Shown: piece after piece, positions 20,750 through 29,845 of the stretch | Layout: each line of letters starts with the position of its first letter | How positions within the stretch are numbered: position 1 is the first letter of the stretch | Assembly: GCF_023223525.1 (NCBI RefSeq) | Contig: NZ_JALPRX010000086.1 | Location: forward strand, 1 to 64,000 | Direction: 5' to 3' | DNA: 64,000 nucleotides | Source: Roseomonas acroporae | GTDB taxonomy: Bacteria; Pseudomonadota; Alphaproteobacteria; Acetobacterales; Acetobacteraceae | Program-made: the position numbers and the translations under genes | The notes under the pieces: generated by a model | Seen by the model: the letters and a program-made list of their open reading frames with translations, nothing else | What the model was told of the DNA's origin: nothing | Databases searched by the model: none

Positions 20750-21496
20750 TCAGGACGGCAGGGTGACCGTCGGCAGCGCGCCGACCTCGGGGCGTGCGAA
20801 CAGGAAGCCCTGGAACAGCGTCACGCCGAGATCGCGCAGGGCACGATACTCCCCGACGGTCTCCGTGCCTTCGGCGATCACCACGACGTCCAGCTCGGCG
20901 CAGATGTCCACCACGCCGCCGACGATCACCCGCCGGGCGCGGTCCGTGTCGACGCCACGGATCAGGCCCATGTCGAGCTTCAGGAAATCGGGCTGGAAGT
21001 CCGCCAGCAGGCCGAGGCCGGCATGGCCCGCGCCGAAATCGTCGATGGCGACTCGCATGCCGTATTCGTGCCAGGTCCGCACGTGCCGGCGCAGCGCCGC
21101 GCGGTCGTCGATGCGCTCGCTCTCGGTGATCTCGACGACGATCGAATGCGCGGGGACGCCGGCCTTCTCGGCCGCGCCCAGCATCGTCTCGAGGAAGCCG
21201 TCGCGCATCGGCACCGATCCCGGCAGGCAGTTGATCGACAGCGCGGCGCCGGTCGCGGCCAGGCCGAGCGCGCCGGCGCTGCGGATCGCGGAAACCTTGC
21301 AGGCATGGTCGAAGGCGGAGCGGTTCGAGAGATGGATGCCGGACAGCACGCTGCCCGCCGCCTGGCCTTCCGGCCCGCGGACGAGCGCCTCGTAGGCGAA
21401 GATCGCCCCGTCGTGCCCGGTATCCACGATCGGCTGGAACGCCATCGCGACGGGCCATTCGGTGCTTGAGGGATCGGCGTTGCCCCGCTTGGGCAT
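20750..21496 (-). CDS. EAL-domain cyclic-di-GMP phosphodiesterase, stand-alone
   Basis: The 248-residue protein is an EAL domain with no attached sensor. All catalytic markers are visible: FQPIVD, YEALVRG (the EAL Glu), SINCLP (metal Asn), VVEITES, the paired Asp in AIDDFGAG, the Lys in FLKLDMGLIRG, the Glu in VIAEGTE and the Gln in LFQGFLFARP. It is therefore expected to hydrolyse c-di-GMP to pGpG in the cytoplasm. Input must come from expression or a partner protein. It is divergent from addB. Confidence 0.92.
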   Translation of the reverse strand: MPKRGNADPSSTEWPVAMAFQPIVDTGHDGAIFAYEALVRGPEGQAAGSVLSGIHLSNRSAFDHACKVSAIRSAGALGLAATGAALSINCLPGSVPMRDGFLETMLGAAEKAGVPAHSIVVEITESERIDDRAALRRHVRTWHEYGMRVAIDDFGAGHAGLGLLADFQPDFLKLDMGLIRGVDTDRARRVIVGGVVDICAELDVVVIAEGTETVGEYRALRDLGVTLFQGFLFARPEVGALPTVTLPS

Positions 21497-21801
21497 CTGT
21501 TGGCATCCGTTGCTTCCGGCCTGCTTCTAATGTGATACCCGCCTCGCAATTGCGACCCCCTTTCCCGGGGGATAACGCGGCAGTGACCGGCCAAACCCTT
21601 GATCCGCCAAATCGTTTCGGTCTTGTGAGCGAATTCCGACGTTGCGGACGCGCTGCTCGCGTCTTACGGCGATGCACAACAACCCAGGCGCGCCACCAGG
21701 TGGACCTATGCCCCGGATCCATCGCCGCCGATGGGATGCAGGAAGGTCTGCGCTATCCTGCGCGGCAGCGCGGCCGCTCCCCGACGCGCCGGATTCACCC
21801 G
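21497..21801. other. Intergenic between EAL gene and addB
   Basis: This 305-base divergent gap is less GC-rich than its surroundings (around 21530-21630) and presumably holds both promoters. The only site I could pick out is CAAAC-N16-CGTT at 21592-21616 on the plus strand, a weak (two-mismatch) EcfG-like match far from the addB start. No small gene is supported. Confidence 0.4.
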
Positions 21802-24800
21802 ATGAACCTGTTCGACATTCCCGCCCACCTGCCCTTCCTCGACTGCCTCGCCTCGGGTGTCCTGGGAATGACGGCACCGGAGACGCCGGAGGCGCTCTCG
21901 CGCGTCACCATCCTGCTGCCGACGCGCCGCTCGGCCCGGGCGCTGCGCGAGGCCTTCCTGCGCGCCGCCGGGGACCGGGCGCTGCTGCTGCCGCGCATGC
22001 GCGCGCTGGCCGGCCTTTCCACGGAGGATGCGGACGAGCTGGCGCTGCCGACCCTGCTCGACCTTCCCCCCGCAGTGGAGCCGCTGCGCCGCCAGGGCGT
22101 GCTGACCGAGCTGGTGCTGCGCCTGCCGCCGCATTTCGGCGGCCCCGGCTCGCCCGAGCAGGCGTGGCAGCTCGCCGGCGAGCTGGCGACGCTGCTCGAC
22201 GAGATCGCCCTGGAAGGCTGCGACCCCGAGAATCTCGCGACCCTGGTGCCGGAGGCGCATGCGCGCCACTGGGAGGTGACGCTCACCTTCCTGCGGGCGG
22301 TGATCCAGGACTGGAACCACTGGCTCGGCACGCAGGACCTGCTGGATGTCGGCGTCCGCCGGGTGCGGGCGCTGGAGGCGCAGCGACTCGCCTGGGAGGC
22401 GGCGCCGCCGGCCGATCCGGTGATCGCCGCCGGCATCGGCCTCGGCACCACCATCCCCGCCGCCGCCGCGCTGCTGCGGTGCATCGCCCTGCTGCCACGC
22501 GGCGCGGTGGTGCTGCACGGCGTCACGGAGGAGTCGGCCGCGGTCCGGGACGCGATCGGCGCCGCCCCCTCGCATCCCTTCTCGGGCCAGGTAAGGCTCC
22601 TGCGTGCCATGGAGGCGCCGCGCGACGGCATCCGCCGCTGGCCGGGCTGCCTGCACGGGGCGCCGGCCGCCGCCGGGGGGCCGCCGGAGGCCGTCGTGCC
22701 CGAGGGCCGCGCCGCCCTGCTCGGCATGGCGCTCCGCCCCCCGGCCGGGATGGATGCCTGGCAGGTGCGCGAGCCGGAACGCTGGGCCCCGGCCCTGGCC
22801 GGCCTGTCGCTGCTCTCGGTGCCCGATGCCCAGGCCGAGGCCGTCGCCATCGCCCTGGTGCTGCGCGAGGCGCTGGAACGCCCCGGCGCACGGGCCGCGC
22901 TGGTGACGCCCGACCGCGACCTCGCCCGCCGCGTCTCGGCCGAGCTGATCCGCCACGGCATCGCCGCCGACGACTCGGCCGGCGAGGCCCTGGTGCAGAC
23001 GCCGGCCGGCGCCTTCGTGCGGCTGATCGCGCGCATGGTGGCCGAGGATTTCGCGCCCGTACCGCTGCTCGGCGTGCTGAAGCACCCGCTTTGCGCCGGC
23101 GGCTGGGACCGGACGCGCTGGCTGCGGGCCACCCGCCTGCTGGAGCGGCGCGCGCTGCGCGGCCCCCGTCCCGCCGCGGGGCTGGCGGGGCTGCGGCACA
23201 CGCTGCGCGTCGCCTTCCGCGGCGATCCGGTGCCTGTGGCCGGGGCTGGCGGGGCCGGGACTGGCGAGGCCGGGGCTGGCGGGGCCGGAGCGGGCGAGGA
23301 CGGAGCGGGTGCGGACGGGCAGCGCGGGATCGGGGCGCCCGGCACCGACCTATCGGGCGCCGACCCGACGGGCCGAGAGACGGCCGCCGACGAGGAGCGG
23401 CAGGCGCGCCGGGCGGCGGAGCTCGCGGAATGCCTCGGCCTGCTGGACCGGCTGGAGGAATGCCTCGGCGGCTTCGCCCTGCCCGCCGGCGTCACGCGGG
23501 CACCCGCGGCGATGCTGGCCGACCACCTCGCCGCCGCCGAGGCCCTGGCCGCCACCGACGAGACGCCCGGTGGCCTGCGCCTCTACGCCGGCGAGGAGGG
23601 CGAGCCGCTGGCCGACCACTTCGCCGCCCTGCCCCCGGCCCTCGGCGCGCTGCCGCCGGTCGCCGCCACCGCCTGGCCGGCCCTGTTCGACGCCACCCTC
23701 GCCGGCCTCGCCGCCCGCTCCGTCCGCGCGACGCGCGGGCGCCACGGCGAGGCGCATCCGCGCGTCGAGATCCTCGGCCTGCTGGAGGCGCGGCTGCTGC
23801 GCTTCGACCGGGTGGTGCTGGGCGCGCTCGACGAGGCCGTCTGGCCGCTCGCCACCGATCCCGGTCCCTGGATGAGCCGGCCGATGCGAACCCGCTTCGG
23901 CCTGCCGGAACCGGAGGCCCGCATCGGCCGCGTCTGCGCCGATTTCTGCCTCGCCGCCTGCGCCGCGCCGGAGGCGGTGCTGAGCCGCGCCGCCCGACGC
24001 GCCGGCGCTCCCACCGTGCCGGCGCGCTGGCTCACCCGGCTGCAGGTCTTCCTGGCAGGCCAGCGGGGAGACGGGCACGGCGACGGCGCGACGGGTGGCC
24101 TCGTCCTGCCGCCGAATCCCGCCGCCGCCTGGGCGGCGGCGCTCGACCTGCCGGCGGGCGGCGCCGCGCGGCCCTGCGAGCGGCCGGCCCCCCGCCCGCC
24201 GCGCGACGCACGGCCGGACCGCATCTCGGTGACCGAGGTGGCGACGCTGATCGCCGACCCCTACGCCTTCTACGCGAAGCGCGTGCTGCGGCTGCGCCGG
24301 ATCGACCCGATCGATTCCGATGTCGGCGCCACCGATTACGGCATGCTGGTCCACGACGCGCTCGCGCGCTTCGTCCGCCGTCTCGACGCGGTAGCCGGGT
24401 GGCCCGGGGCCGAGGCGGCCGGGGAATGGTTCGCCGAGGCCGCCTCGGCGGCGCTGCGCGAGGCCGGAGCGCGCCCCGGCCTGGCAGCCTTCTGGCGGCC
24501 GCGTCTCGAACGCATCGGCCGCTTCGCGCTGGCGCAGGAGCGTGCCCTGCGCGAGGCGCGCGGCGTCCGCGGCAGCCACGCCGAGGTGCCGGGCGAGCTG
24601 ACGGTCCGTCGTCCCGGCGGGGAGGTTCTGCTGGTGGGCAAGGCCGACCGCATCGACCTGCTGGCGAACGGGATGCTGTCGATCATCGACTACAAGACCG
24701 GCGCGCCGCCGAGCACCCGGGCCGTCATCGAGGGCCGGGAGCCGCAATTGTCGCTGGAGGCGGCGATGGCGGCCGAGGGCGCGTTCCGGGGCCTGCCGGG

Positions 24801-25071
24801 CCGGCCGGTTTCGTCCCTGACCTACTGGCGCGTTTCCGGCGGCCCGGTGGCGGGCGAGGTGAAGCCGGTCGGCTGGGGTCCGGAGGAGATCGAGGAGCAG
24901 GCGCACGCGGCGCTGGCACAGCTCGGCGCGCTGGTGGATGGCTTCCTGCTGGGCGACCGCCCCTTCCTGGCAAGGCCGCACCCGGCGCGGCAGCCCACAG
25001 GCGGGGACTACGATCATCTGGCGCGCGTCGCCGAATGGGCGGGCGCGGAGGATGCGGAGACGGCCGGCTGA
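21802..25071 (+). CDS. addB: Double-strand break repair protein AddB (alphaproteobacterial type)
   Basis: The 1089-residue protein is the nuclease/structural subunit of the AddAB helicase-nuclease that resects double-strand breaks for RecA. The N-terminal half is the degenerate helicase-like region starting MNLFDIPAHLPFLDCLASG, with VTILLPTRRSARALREAF in place of a working Walker A. The C-terminal PD-(D/E)xK nuclease has YGMLVHDALARF, GKADRIDLL near residue 946 and IIDYKTG near 962. A Gly/Ala-rich insertion near residues 475-515 is encoded by an imperfect tandem repeat (23235-23310). Start ATG 21802 follows the family. The helicase gene addA, normally directly downstream, is absent here. Confidence 0.93.
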   Translation: MNLFDIPAHLPFLDCLASGVLGMTAPETPEALSRVTILLPTRRSARALREAFLRAAGDRALLLPRMRALAGLSTEDADELALPTLLDLPPAVEPLRRQGVLTELVLRLPPHFGGPGSPEQAWQLAGELATLLDEIALEGCDPENLATLVPEAHARHWEVTLTFLRAVIQDWNHWLGTQDLLDVGVRRVRALEAQRLAWEAAPPADPVIAAGIGLGTTIPAAAALLRCIALLPRGAVVLHGVTEESAAVRDAIGAAPSHPFSGQVRLLRAMEAPRDGIRRWPGCLHGAPAAAGGPPEAVVPEGRAALLGMALRPPAGMDAWQVREPERWAPALAGLSLLSVPDAQAEAVAIALVLREALERPGARAALVTPDRDLARRVSAELIRHGIAADDSAGEALVQTPAGAFVRLIARMVAEDFAPVPLLGVLKHPLCAGGWDRTRWLRATRLLERRALRGPRPAAGLAGLRHTLRVAFRGDPVPVAGAGGAGTGEAGAGGAGAGEDGAGADGQRGIGAPGTDLSGADPTGRETAADEERQARRAAELAECLGLLDRLEECLGGFALPAGVTRAPAAMLADHLAAAEALAATDETPGGLRLYAGEEGEPLADHFAALPPALGALPPVAATAWPALFDATLAGLAARSVRATRGRHGEAHPRVEILGLLEARLLRFDRVVLGALDEAVWPLATDPGPWMSRPMRTRFGLPEPEARIGRVCADFCLAACAAPEAVLSRAARRAGAPTVPARWLTRLQVFLAGQRGDGHGDGATGGLVLPPNPAAAWAAALDLPAGGAARPCERPAPRPPRDARPDRISVTEVATLIADPYAFYAKRVLRLRRIDPIDSDVGATDYGMLVHDALARFVRRLDAVAGWPGAEAAGEWFAEAASAALREAGARPGLAAFWRPRLERIGRFALAQERALREARGVRGSHAEVPGELTVRRPGGEVLLVGKADRIDLLANGMLSIIDYKTGAPPSTRAVIEGREPQLSLEAAMAAEGAFRGLPGRPVSSLTYWRVSGGPVAGEVKPVGWGPEEIEEQAHAALAQLGALVDGFLLGDRPFLARPHPARQPTGGDYDHLARVAEWAGAEDAETAG

Positions 25072-25230
25072 GGGGACGGCCCGAGGGGACGGCATGCGCG
25101 GCGCTGCGGCCGCCTTCATGCGGCGCCGGGGCCGGGCTGTTCTGTCGGGTGATGGAAAAGGGGAGAACGCCCCAGGCTCCGCCGCCTTATGCGGCGGTCG
25201 GGGCCGGAGCGGACGTTCTTCTCGGGAGGC
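25072..25230. other. Convergent gap after addB, with a possible bidirectional terminator
   Basis: The 159 bases between the addB stop and the small membrane-protein gene on the other strand contain a perfect seven-base-pair hairpin CCGCCGC/GCGGCGG with a five-base loop at about 25180-25198. No T-tract follows on either strand. It may terminate both convergent transcripts. No trace of addA is visible. Confidence 0.4.
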
Positions 25231-25350
25231 TCAGGCTTCGTGCGGCGATGCCGGCAGCTTCGGCAGATGCCCCGTGGCAACCGCGATGCGGGCCGTGAGG
25301 TTGGCCGCGACCAGGGCGGCGACGACGATCAGGAAGGTCAGACTGGACAT
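25231..25350 (-). CDS. Small single-pass membrane protein (39 aa)
   Basis: The predicted peptide is one hydrophobic helix (MSSLTFLIVVAALVAANLTARIAVATG) plus a short polar tail. Support comes from composition, from an upstream sigma-70-like promoter at 25393-25421, and from the unusually AT-rich upstream region. The Shine-Dalgarno is weak. A longer in-frame start at 25413 would place non-hydrophobic residues in front and overlap the promoter, so it is not favoured. Function is unknown. Confidence 0.45.
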   Translation of the reverse strand: MSSLTFLIVVAALVAANLTARIAVATGHLPKLPASPHEA

Positions 25351-25392
25351 GGGTGGGATCCTTGTGCCGGACGCCCTCCCTAAACTTCCCAC

Positions 25393-25421
25393 AAGATAGG
25401 TACCGCACCGCAAAAATTCAA
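25393..25421 (-). promoter_or_regulatory. Candidate sigma-70 promoter for the 39-residue membrane protein
   Basis: On the minus strand TTGAAT (25421-25416), 17 bases, then TATCTT (25398-25393). Each box matches four of six consensus bases. The surrounding 60 bases are markedly AT-rich for this genome, and the start codon lies about 43 bases downstream. Confidence 0.45.
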
Positions 25422-25825
25422 GTTTTTCAATGTATTAATAAAAGGTGATCGCTGGTTGCGGCAACCGTGCCATGCAGTTGCGCCGGCCCTTTCGATGCCT
25501 CTTCAACTTCCGGCGGGCCCGGTCGTGGAGATATGCTCATCGATTCATGCTGTCGGAAGAGGCTGGTGGTTGCGCCGGAATTCGTCCGCCACGGCCGGCG
25601 GATAGAACCGGTGGGTCCCGCCTAACCGGGATCGGCTTTGGGGGCGCCGTTCGACAGGCGTCCTCCTGGCTTGGCCGCCCACGTTCCACGTCTTGCGGAT
25701 GTGAGGCATGCGAGCCGGGCTGGACGGCTCAAGGCAACCGTGGGGTGCCGTGCCGCGCGGGACTGACGTACCGGTGATCGGAGGAAAGAGAACGGCGCGA
25801 CGTCATGACCGGATCGGGAAGGTCA
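25422..25825. other. Intergenic of lower GC content, no gene accepted
   Basis: This 400-base stretch next to the tRNA is visibly poorer in GC than the rest of the window, particularly 25410-25560. A 110-codon plus-strand frame from 25445 exists, but it has no Shine-Dalgarno, no recognisable fold and composition unlike the neighbouring genes. The atypical base composition beside a tRNA gene could reflect an old integration scar, but no attachment-site duplication of the tRNA end was seen. Confidence 0.45.
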
Positions 25826-25901
<76 letters not shown>

Positions 25902-25966
25902 GCCGTGGCCCGCTTAATAACGTCCCCAGCCGCCTTGTCCAGCCCCGGCGTGCCGAAACGCGTCCC

Positions 25967-27112
25967 TCACTCGCGCGTGGGACCCATGTCCGCATCGCGG
26001 TGGACATGCACGCTGAGCAGCAGGCCGAAGCCGAACATCGTGGTCAGCATGGCCGAGCCGCCATGCGAGATCAGCGGCAGCGGCACGCCGCCCACGGGGA
26101 TGGAGCCCGTGACCATGGCGACGTTCACGAACACGTAGAGGAAGAAGTTGGTCGCCAGCCCGATCGCCAGCAGCCGGCCGAACTGGTGGCGGCAGCGGAA
26201 CGCCACCGCGAAGGAGAAGGCCACCACGAGCCCCAGCAGCGCCAGCACCGACAGCGCGCCGACCAGCCCGAACTCCTCGGCGATCATGGTGAAGATGAAG
26301 TCGGTCTGCTTCTCGGGCAGGAAGTTCAGGTGTCCCTGGGTTCCCTGCAGGAAGCCCTTGCCCCAGAGCCCGCCGGAGCCGAGCGCGATCTTCGACTGGA
26401 TGATGTTGTACCCCGCCCCCAGCGGATCGCTCTCGGGGTCGAGGAAGGTGGTGATGCGCGCCTTCTGGTAGTCGCGCAGGTGTTCGTAGGCGATCGGCGC
26501 CGCGATGCCGGCCGCCCCCAGCACGCCGGCGAACTTCCACCAGCGCACCCCGGCGCCCCAGAACACCGAGCCCGCCACCATCGCCGTGATCATCGCCGTG
26601 CCGAGGTTGGGCTGCTTCAGGATCATCCCGACCGGCAGCAGGGTCGCGAGGATCGGCGGGATCAGGAAGATCGGGTTGCCCACTCGCTCCCAGCTCGCCC
26701 GCCGGAACCAGGAGGCGAGCGCCAGGGCCAGCGCGATCTTCATCAGCTCCGAGGGCTGGAGCTGGATCGGCCCGAGCTCGATCCAGCGCTGCGCCCCCTT
26801 GCCCACATGCCCCTGCAGCGCGACCAGCACCAGCAGGCCGACCGTCGCGGCGTAGATCGGCCAGGCGAGGCGCGCGATCAGGCGGATGTCCACCAGCGCC
26901 AGCGACAGCATCATGACCAGGCCGAAGCCGAAGCGCAGCGCGTGCCGGCCGGCATAGGGCTCGGCCGCGCCGCCGCCCGCCGAGTACAGCGCCACGTAGC
27001 CGACCGCCGCCACGGCACAGAGCATCAGCACGAAGATCCAGGGGATCTGCCAGAACTTCTGCAGCAGCCCGCCGCTGCGGTCCCGGGTCAGCAGCCGCCG
27101 TTCGAGGAGCAT
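25967..27112 (-). CDS. rodA: Rod-shape SEDS peptidoglycan glycosyltransferase RodA
   Basis: RodA polymerises lipid II during side-wall growth with PBP2. The 381-residue inner-membrane protein has about ten hydrophobic helices and SEDS motifs: LVALQGHVGKGAQRWIELGPIQLQPSELMKIALALALA, LIPPILATLLPVGMILKQPNLGTAMI, and the C-terminal MVTGSIPVGGVPLPLISHGGSAML containing the conserved PLPLxSxGGS. Start ATG 27112 follows the mrdA stop by a few bases. It is the last gene of the mre-mrd cluster. Confidence 0.96.
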   Translation of the reverse strand: MLLERRLLTRDRSGGLLQKFWQIPWIFVLMLCAVAAVGYVALYSAGGGAAEPYAGRHALRFGFGLVMMLSLALVDIRLIARLAWPIYAATVGLLVLVALQGHVGKGAQRWIELGPIQLQPSELMKIALALALASWFRRASWERVGNPIFLIPPILATLLPVGMILKQPNLGTAMITAMVAGSVFWGAGVRWWKFAGVLGAAGIAAPIAYEHLRDYQKARITTFLDPESDPLGAGYNIIQSKIALGSGGLWGKGFLQGTQGHLNFLPEKQTDFIFTMIAEEFGLVGALSVLALLGLVVAFSFAVAFRCRHQFGRLLAIGLATNFFLYVFVNVAMVTGSIPVGGVPLPLISHGGSAMLTTMFGFGLLLSVHVHRDADMGPTRE

Positions 27113-27116
27113 GCGG

Positions 27117-29066
27117 CTATCTCCGTTGCCCGGCACCGGGCGGCGGGGACGGGGAAGCCCCGCCGGCCGGGGCCCCGGCCGTTCCCGCGCCGGCCGTCCC
27201 GGCTGCCGGCTGGGCATCCGCCACGCGCTGCCCGCCTTCCGGCGCGCGCCTGAAGCGGTTGATCGTGTCCATCATGATGTCGCGCGCGAGCGGCGCCGCG
27301 GCCAGCGAGCCGCCGATGCCATGCTCGACGATCACCGAGATCGCGTACTGCGGGTTGTCGTAGGGCGCGTAGCCCACGAACAGCGCGTGCGGCCGCCACT
27401 CGCGCGGCAGGTTCTCCACCCGGAAGCCGCGCTCGCGCTCGGCGCGGGAGACGCGGCGCACCTGGGTGGTGCCGGTCTTGCCGGCGAACACCGTGCCGTC
27501 CGGCAGCCGCGCGACGCGCGCCGTGCCGCCGCCCTCGTTCACCACCGCCCACATCCCCTCGCGCACCAGCCGCATGTCGCGGTCGGGGATGCCGAGGGCG
27601 GGCCAGTAGTCGGGGCGCATCACGCGCTGCGGCTGGCCGCCCACGCTGCGCGTCAGGTGCGGCTGCAGCGCGCGGCCGGAGGCGATCCGCGCCGTCATGG
27701 TGGCGAGCTGGAGCGGGGTGAGCTGGTAGAAGCCCTGGCCGATGCCGTGCACCACCGTGTCGCCGAGGTTCCAGGGCTTGCCCTTGGAGATGCGCCATTC
27801 GCGGGTCGGCATCAGCCCCTTGCGGGTGCCCGGCAGCTCGATCTCGAGGTCGACGCCGAGGCCGAAGCGGCGCGCCATGGCGGCGATGCGGTCGATGCCC
27901 ACCCGGCGCGCCACCTCGTAGAAGTACACGTCGCAGGAGAGCTTCAGCGCCGCGTGCAGGTCCACCGCGCCGTGGCCGCGGCGGGAGTGGCAGTGGAAGC
28001 GCGTGTCGCCGAGGTCGAAATGGCCGGGGCAGAAGATCCGCTCGCCCGGCCCCACCACCTTCGCGTCCAGCGCCGCCAGCGCCACCATCGGCTTGAAGGT
28101 GGAGCCCGGCGCATAGAGGCCGGCGGTGCACTTGTTGATCAGCGGCGTCGAGCGGTTGCGTGTCCACTCCCGCCACTGCGCCGCCGAGACGCCGGCGTTG
28201 AACAGGTTGGGGTCGAAGGAGGGCTTGCTGGCCATGGCCAGCACCTCGCCGTTGCGCGCGTCCAGCACGACCACCGAGGTGCCCTCGTCGATCCGCTGCC
28301 GCACCTGGCGCTGGAGCTGGGCGTCCACCGAGAGCAGGACGTCCTGCCCCTGCTGCCCCTCGTGGCGGTCCAGCTCGCGGATCACCCGGCCGACCGCGTT
28401 GACCTCGAGCTGCACGGCGCCGGCGCGGCCGCGCAGGATGCGGTCGTGGAAGCGCTCCACCCCGGCGCGGCCGACGCGGATGCCGGGCAGCTCCAGCAGC
28501 GGGTCGTCGCCGATGTCCGCCTCGGCCGGCGGCGCCACGTAGCCCACGATGTGCGCGAGGTGCTCCGCCTCCGGGTACATCCGCGTCGTGCCGACGTCGG
28601 TGATGATTCCCGGCAGGTCGGGCGCGTTCACCTCGATGCGCGCCATCTCCTCCCAGGTGAGGAACTCGCGCACCGTCACCGGCACGAAGCGGCGGTGCCG
28701 GCGCACGTCGCGCTCGATGCGCGCCCGCTCGTGCTCGGCCAGCGGCACGATGCGCGAGAAGGTCTCCAGCGTCGCCGCCACGTCCTGGGTCTGCTCGGCC
28801 ACCAGCAGGGCGCGCCAGTTCAGCCGGTTGCCGGCGATCACCTTGCCGTCGCGGTCCAGCACGCGGCCGCGCGGCGGCGGGATCAGCCGGGCGCTGACCC
28901 GGTTCTCCTCGGCCAGCGTCGCGTAGCGCTCCCCCTCCTCCACCTGCATCCGGTAGAGGCGCTGGCCGAGATAGCCGAGCAGGCCGAGCTGCCCGAGGCC
29001 GAGCAGCGCCACCCGGCGGGTGAAGATGTTGCGCCGGCGCTCCTCCTGCCGGCGGGCCGCGTTCAT
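27117..29066 (-). CDS. mrdA: Penicillin-binding protein 2 (elongasome transpeptidase)
   Basis: PBP2 cross-links new side-wall peptidoglycan and activates RodA. The 649-residue protein has one N-terminal membrane helix (VALLGLGQLGLLGYLGQRL), a pedestal domain starting with RLIPPPRGRVLDRDG, and a transpeptidase domain. The catalytic Ser is S322 in the S-x-x-K motif STFK (322-325); the SCDVYFYEVA region supplies the SxN-type motif, and KTGTTQV is the third active-site motif. ATG 29066 is chosen; a GTG at 29114 would add 16 basic residues. The C-terminus is a Pro/Ala/Gly-rich tail. Confidence 0.95.
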   Translation of the reverse strand: MNAARRQEERRRNIFTRRVALLGLGQLGLLGYLGQRLYRMQVEEGERYATLAEENRVSARLIPPPRGRVLDRDGKVIAGNRLNWRALLVAEQTQDVAATLETFSRIVPLAEHERARIERDVRRHRRFVPVTVREFLTWEEMARIEVNAPDLPGIITDVGTTRMYPEAEHLAHIVGYVAPPAEADIGDDPLLELPGIRVGRAGVERFHDRILRGRAGAVQLEVNAVGRVIRELDRHEGQQGQDVLLSVDAQLQRQVRQRIDEGTSVVVLDARNGEVLAMASKPSFDPNLFNAGVSAAQWREWTRNRSTPLINKCTAGLYAPGSTFKPMVALAALDAKVVGPGERIFCPGHFDLGDTRFHCHSRRGHGAVDLHAALKLSCDVYFYEVARRVGIDRIAAMARRFGLGVDLEIELPGTRKGLMPTREWRISKGKPWNLGDTVVHGIGQGFYQLTPLQLATMTARIASGRALQPHLTRSVGGQPQRVMRPDYWPALGIPDRDMRLVREGMWAVVNEGGGTARVARLPDGTVFAGKTGTTQVRRVSRAERERGFRVENLPREWRPHALFVGYAPYDNPQYAISVIVEHGIGGSLAAAPLARDIMMDTINRFRRAPEGGQRVADAQPAAGTAGAGTAGAPAGGASPSPPPGAGQRR

Positions 29067-29196
29067 GCCGCGCTCGCGCCGGCGCCACTGGAATTTCGGC
29101 CAGCCCAGCCTCACGCCACCATCCTCCGCGCGTCGACCTGCCGCGGCCGGCCGGCGCCGGCGCCGCGGATGGCGGGGCGCCGCGGCCGCCGCGGGC

Positions 29197-29736
29197 TCAC
29201 GCCGCGCTCTCCGCATGCAGCATCGCAAGATGGGCCCGCCCGAGCAGCCAGGCGAGGCTCGGATAAAGCCCGGCAGACATGCCCACGGCGTTGAGGCCGG
29301 GCGCGATCGGCGGCACGCGCCAGCCCAGCACGGCCTGGAGCACCCAGCCAAGCCCCCCCGCGCCGAGCGCGAAGCCGCAATAGGCCAGCCAGACCACCAG
29401 GAAGGAGCGGCGCACCAGCGCCCGCCGCCAGCGCATCGCCAGCCCGTGCGTGATCAGCAGGATCAGCACCCCGATGCCGAGCGGCCCGAAGCTCAGCAGG
29501 TCGTGCAGCAGGCCGAGCGGGAACACGGCGAGCGGCGGCATGTAGGCCGGGCGGAACAGCGACCAGAAGAACACGCAGGGCAGCGCCACCGCCCAGACCA
29601 GCCCCGGCGGCCCGACCGGCGCGGCCGCCAGCACCATGAGCAGCGCCGTGAATGCCACCGGGAAGGTGGCCCGCGCCGTGGCGTCGAGGCGGCGCAGCAG
29701 CCCCGGTGCCGGCTCCGGCTTGCCGTGCACGGACAT
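29197..29736 (-). CDS. mreD: Rod shape-determining protein MreD
   Basis: The 179-residue inner-membrane protein has five hydrophobic segments and the family motif PLAVFPLGLLHDLLSFGPLGIGVLILL, where the LGLLxDLLxxxPLG pattern marks MreD. It bridges MreC and the PBP2/RodA pair. It lies between mreC and mrdA on the same strand, with a 130-base gap before mrdA. Confidence 0.9.
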   Translation of the reverse strand: MSVHGKPEPAPGLLRRLDATARATFPVAFTALLMVLAAAPVGPPGLVWAVALPCVFFWSLFRPAYMPPLAVFPLGLLHDLLSFGPLGIGVLILLITHGLAMRWRRALVRRSFLVVWLAYCGFALGAGGLGWVLQAVLGWRVPPIAPGLNAVGMSAGLYPSLAWLLGRAHLAMLHAESAA

Positions 29737-29845
29737 CGCGCCTAGCCCGCCGCCCGCGCGGGCGGAAAATCCCGCAGGAACAACGCGCAGGAGCGGTTTC
29801 CTCGGGTCGGGCCGAAGCGGCTGGGCATGGCGTGACGGGACTGTC

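Noticed and set aside
21592-21616. CAAAC-N16-CGTT as a further EcfG-type promoter
   Set aside because: Two mismatches in the -35 box and about 185 bases from addB; too weak to list as a promoter.
21642-25298. A 1218-codon plus-strand frame overlapping addB
   Set aside because: It is the +1-shifted reading of addB; composition is Arg/Gly/Ala repeats, while the other frame gives a full AddB.
25445-25777. A 110-codon plus-strand frame between the small membrane protein and the tRNA
   Set aside because: No ribosome site, no recognisable fold, and composition unlike real genes; the segment is treated as intergenic.
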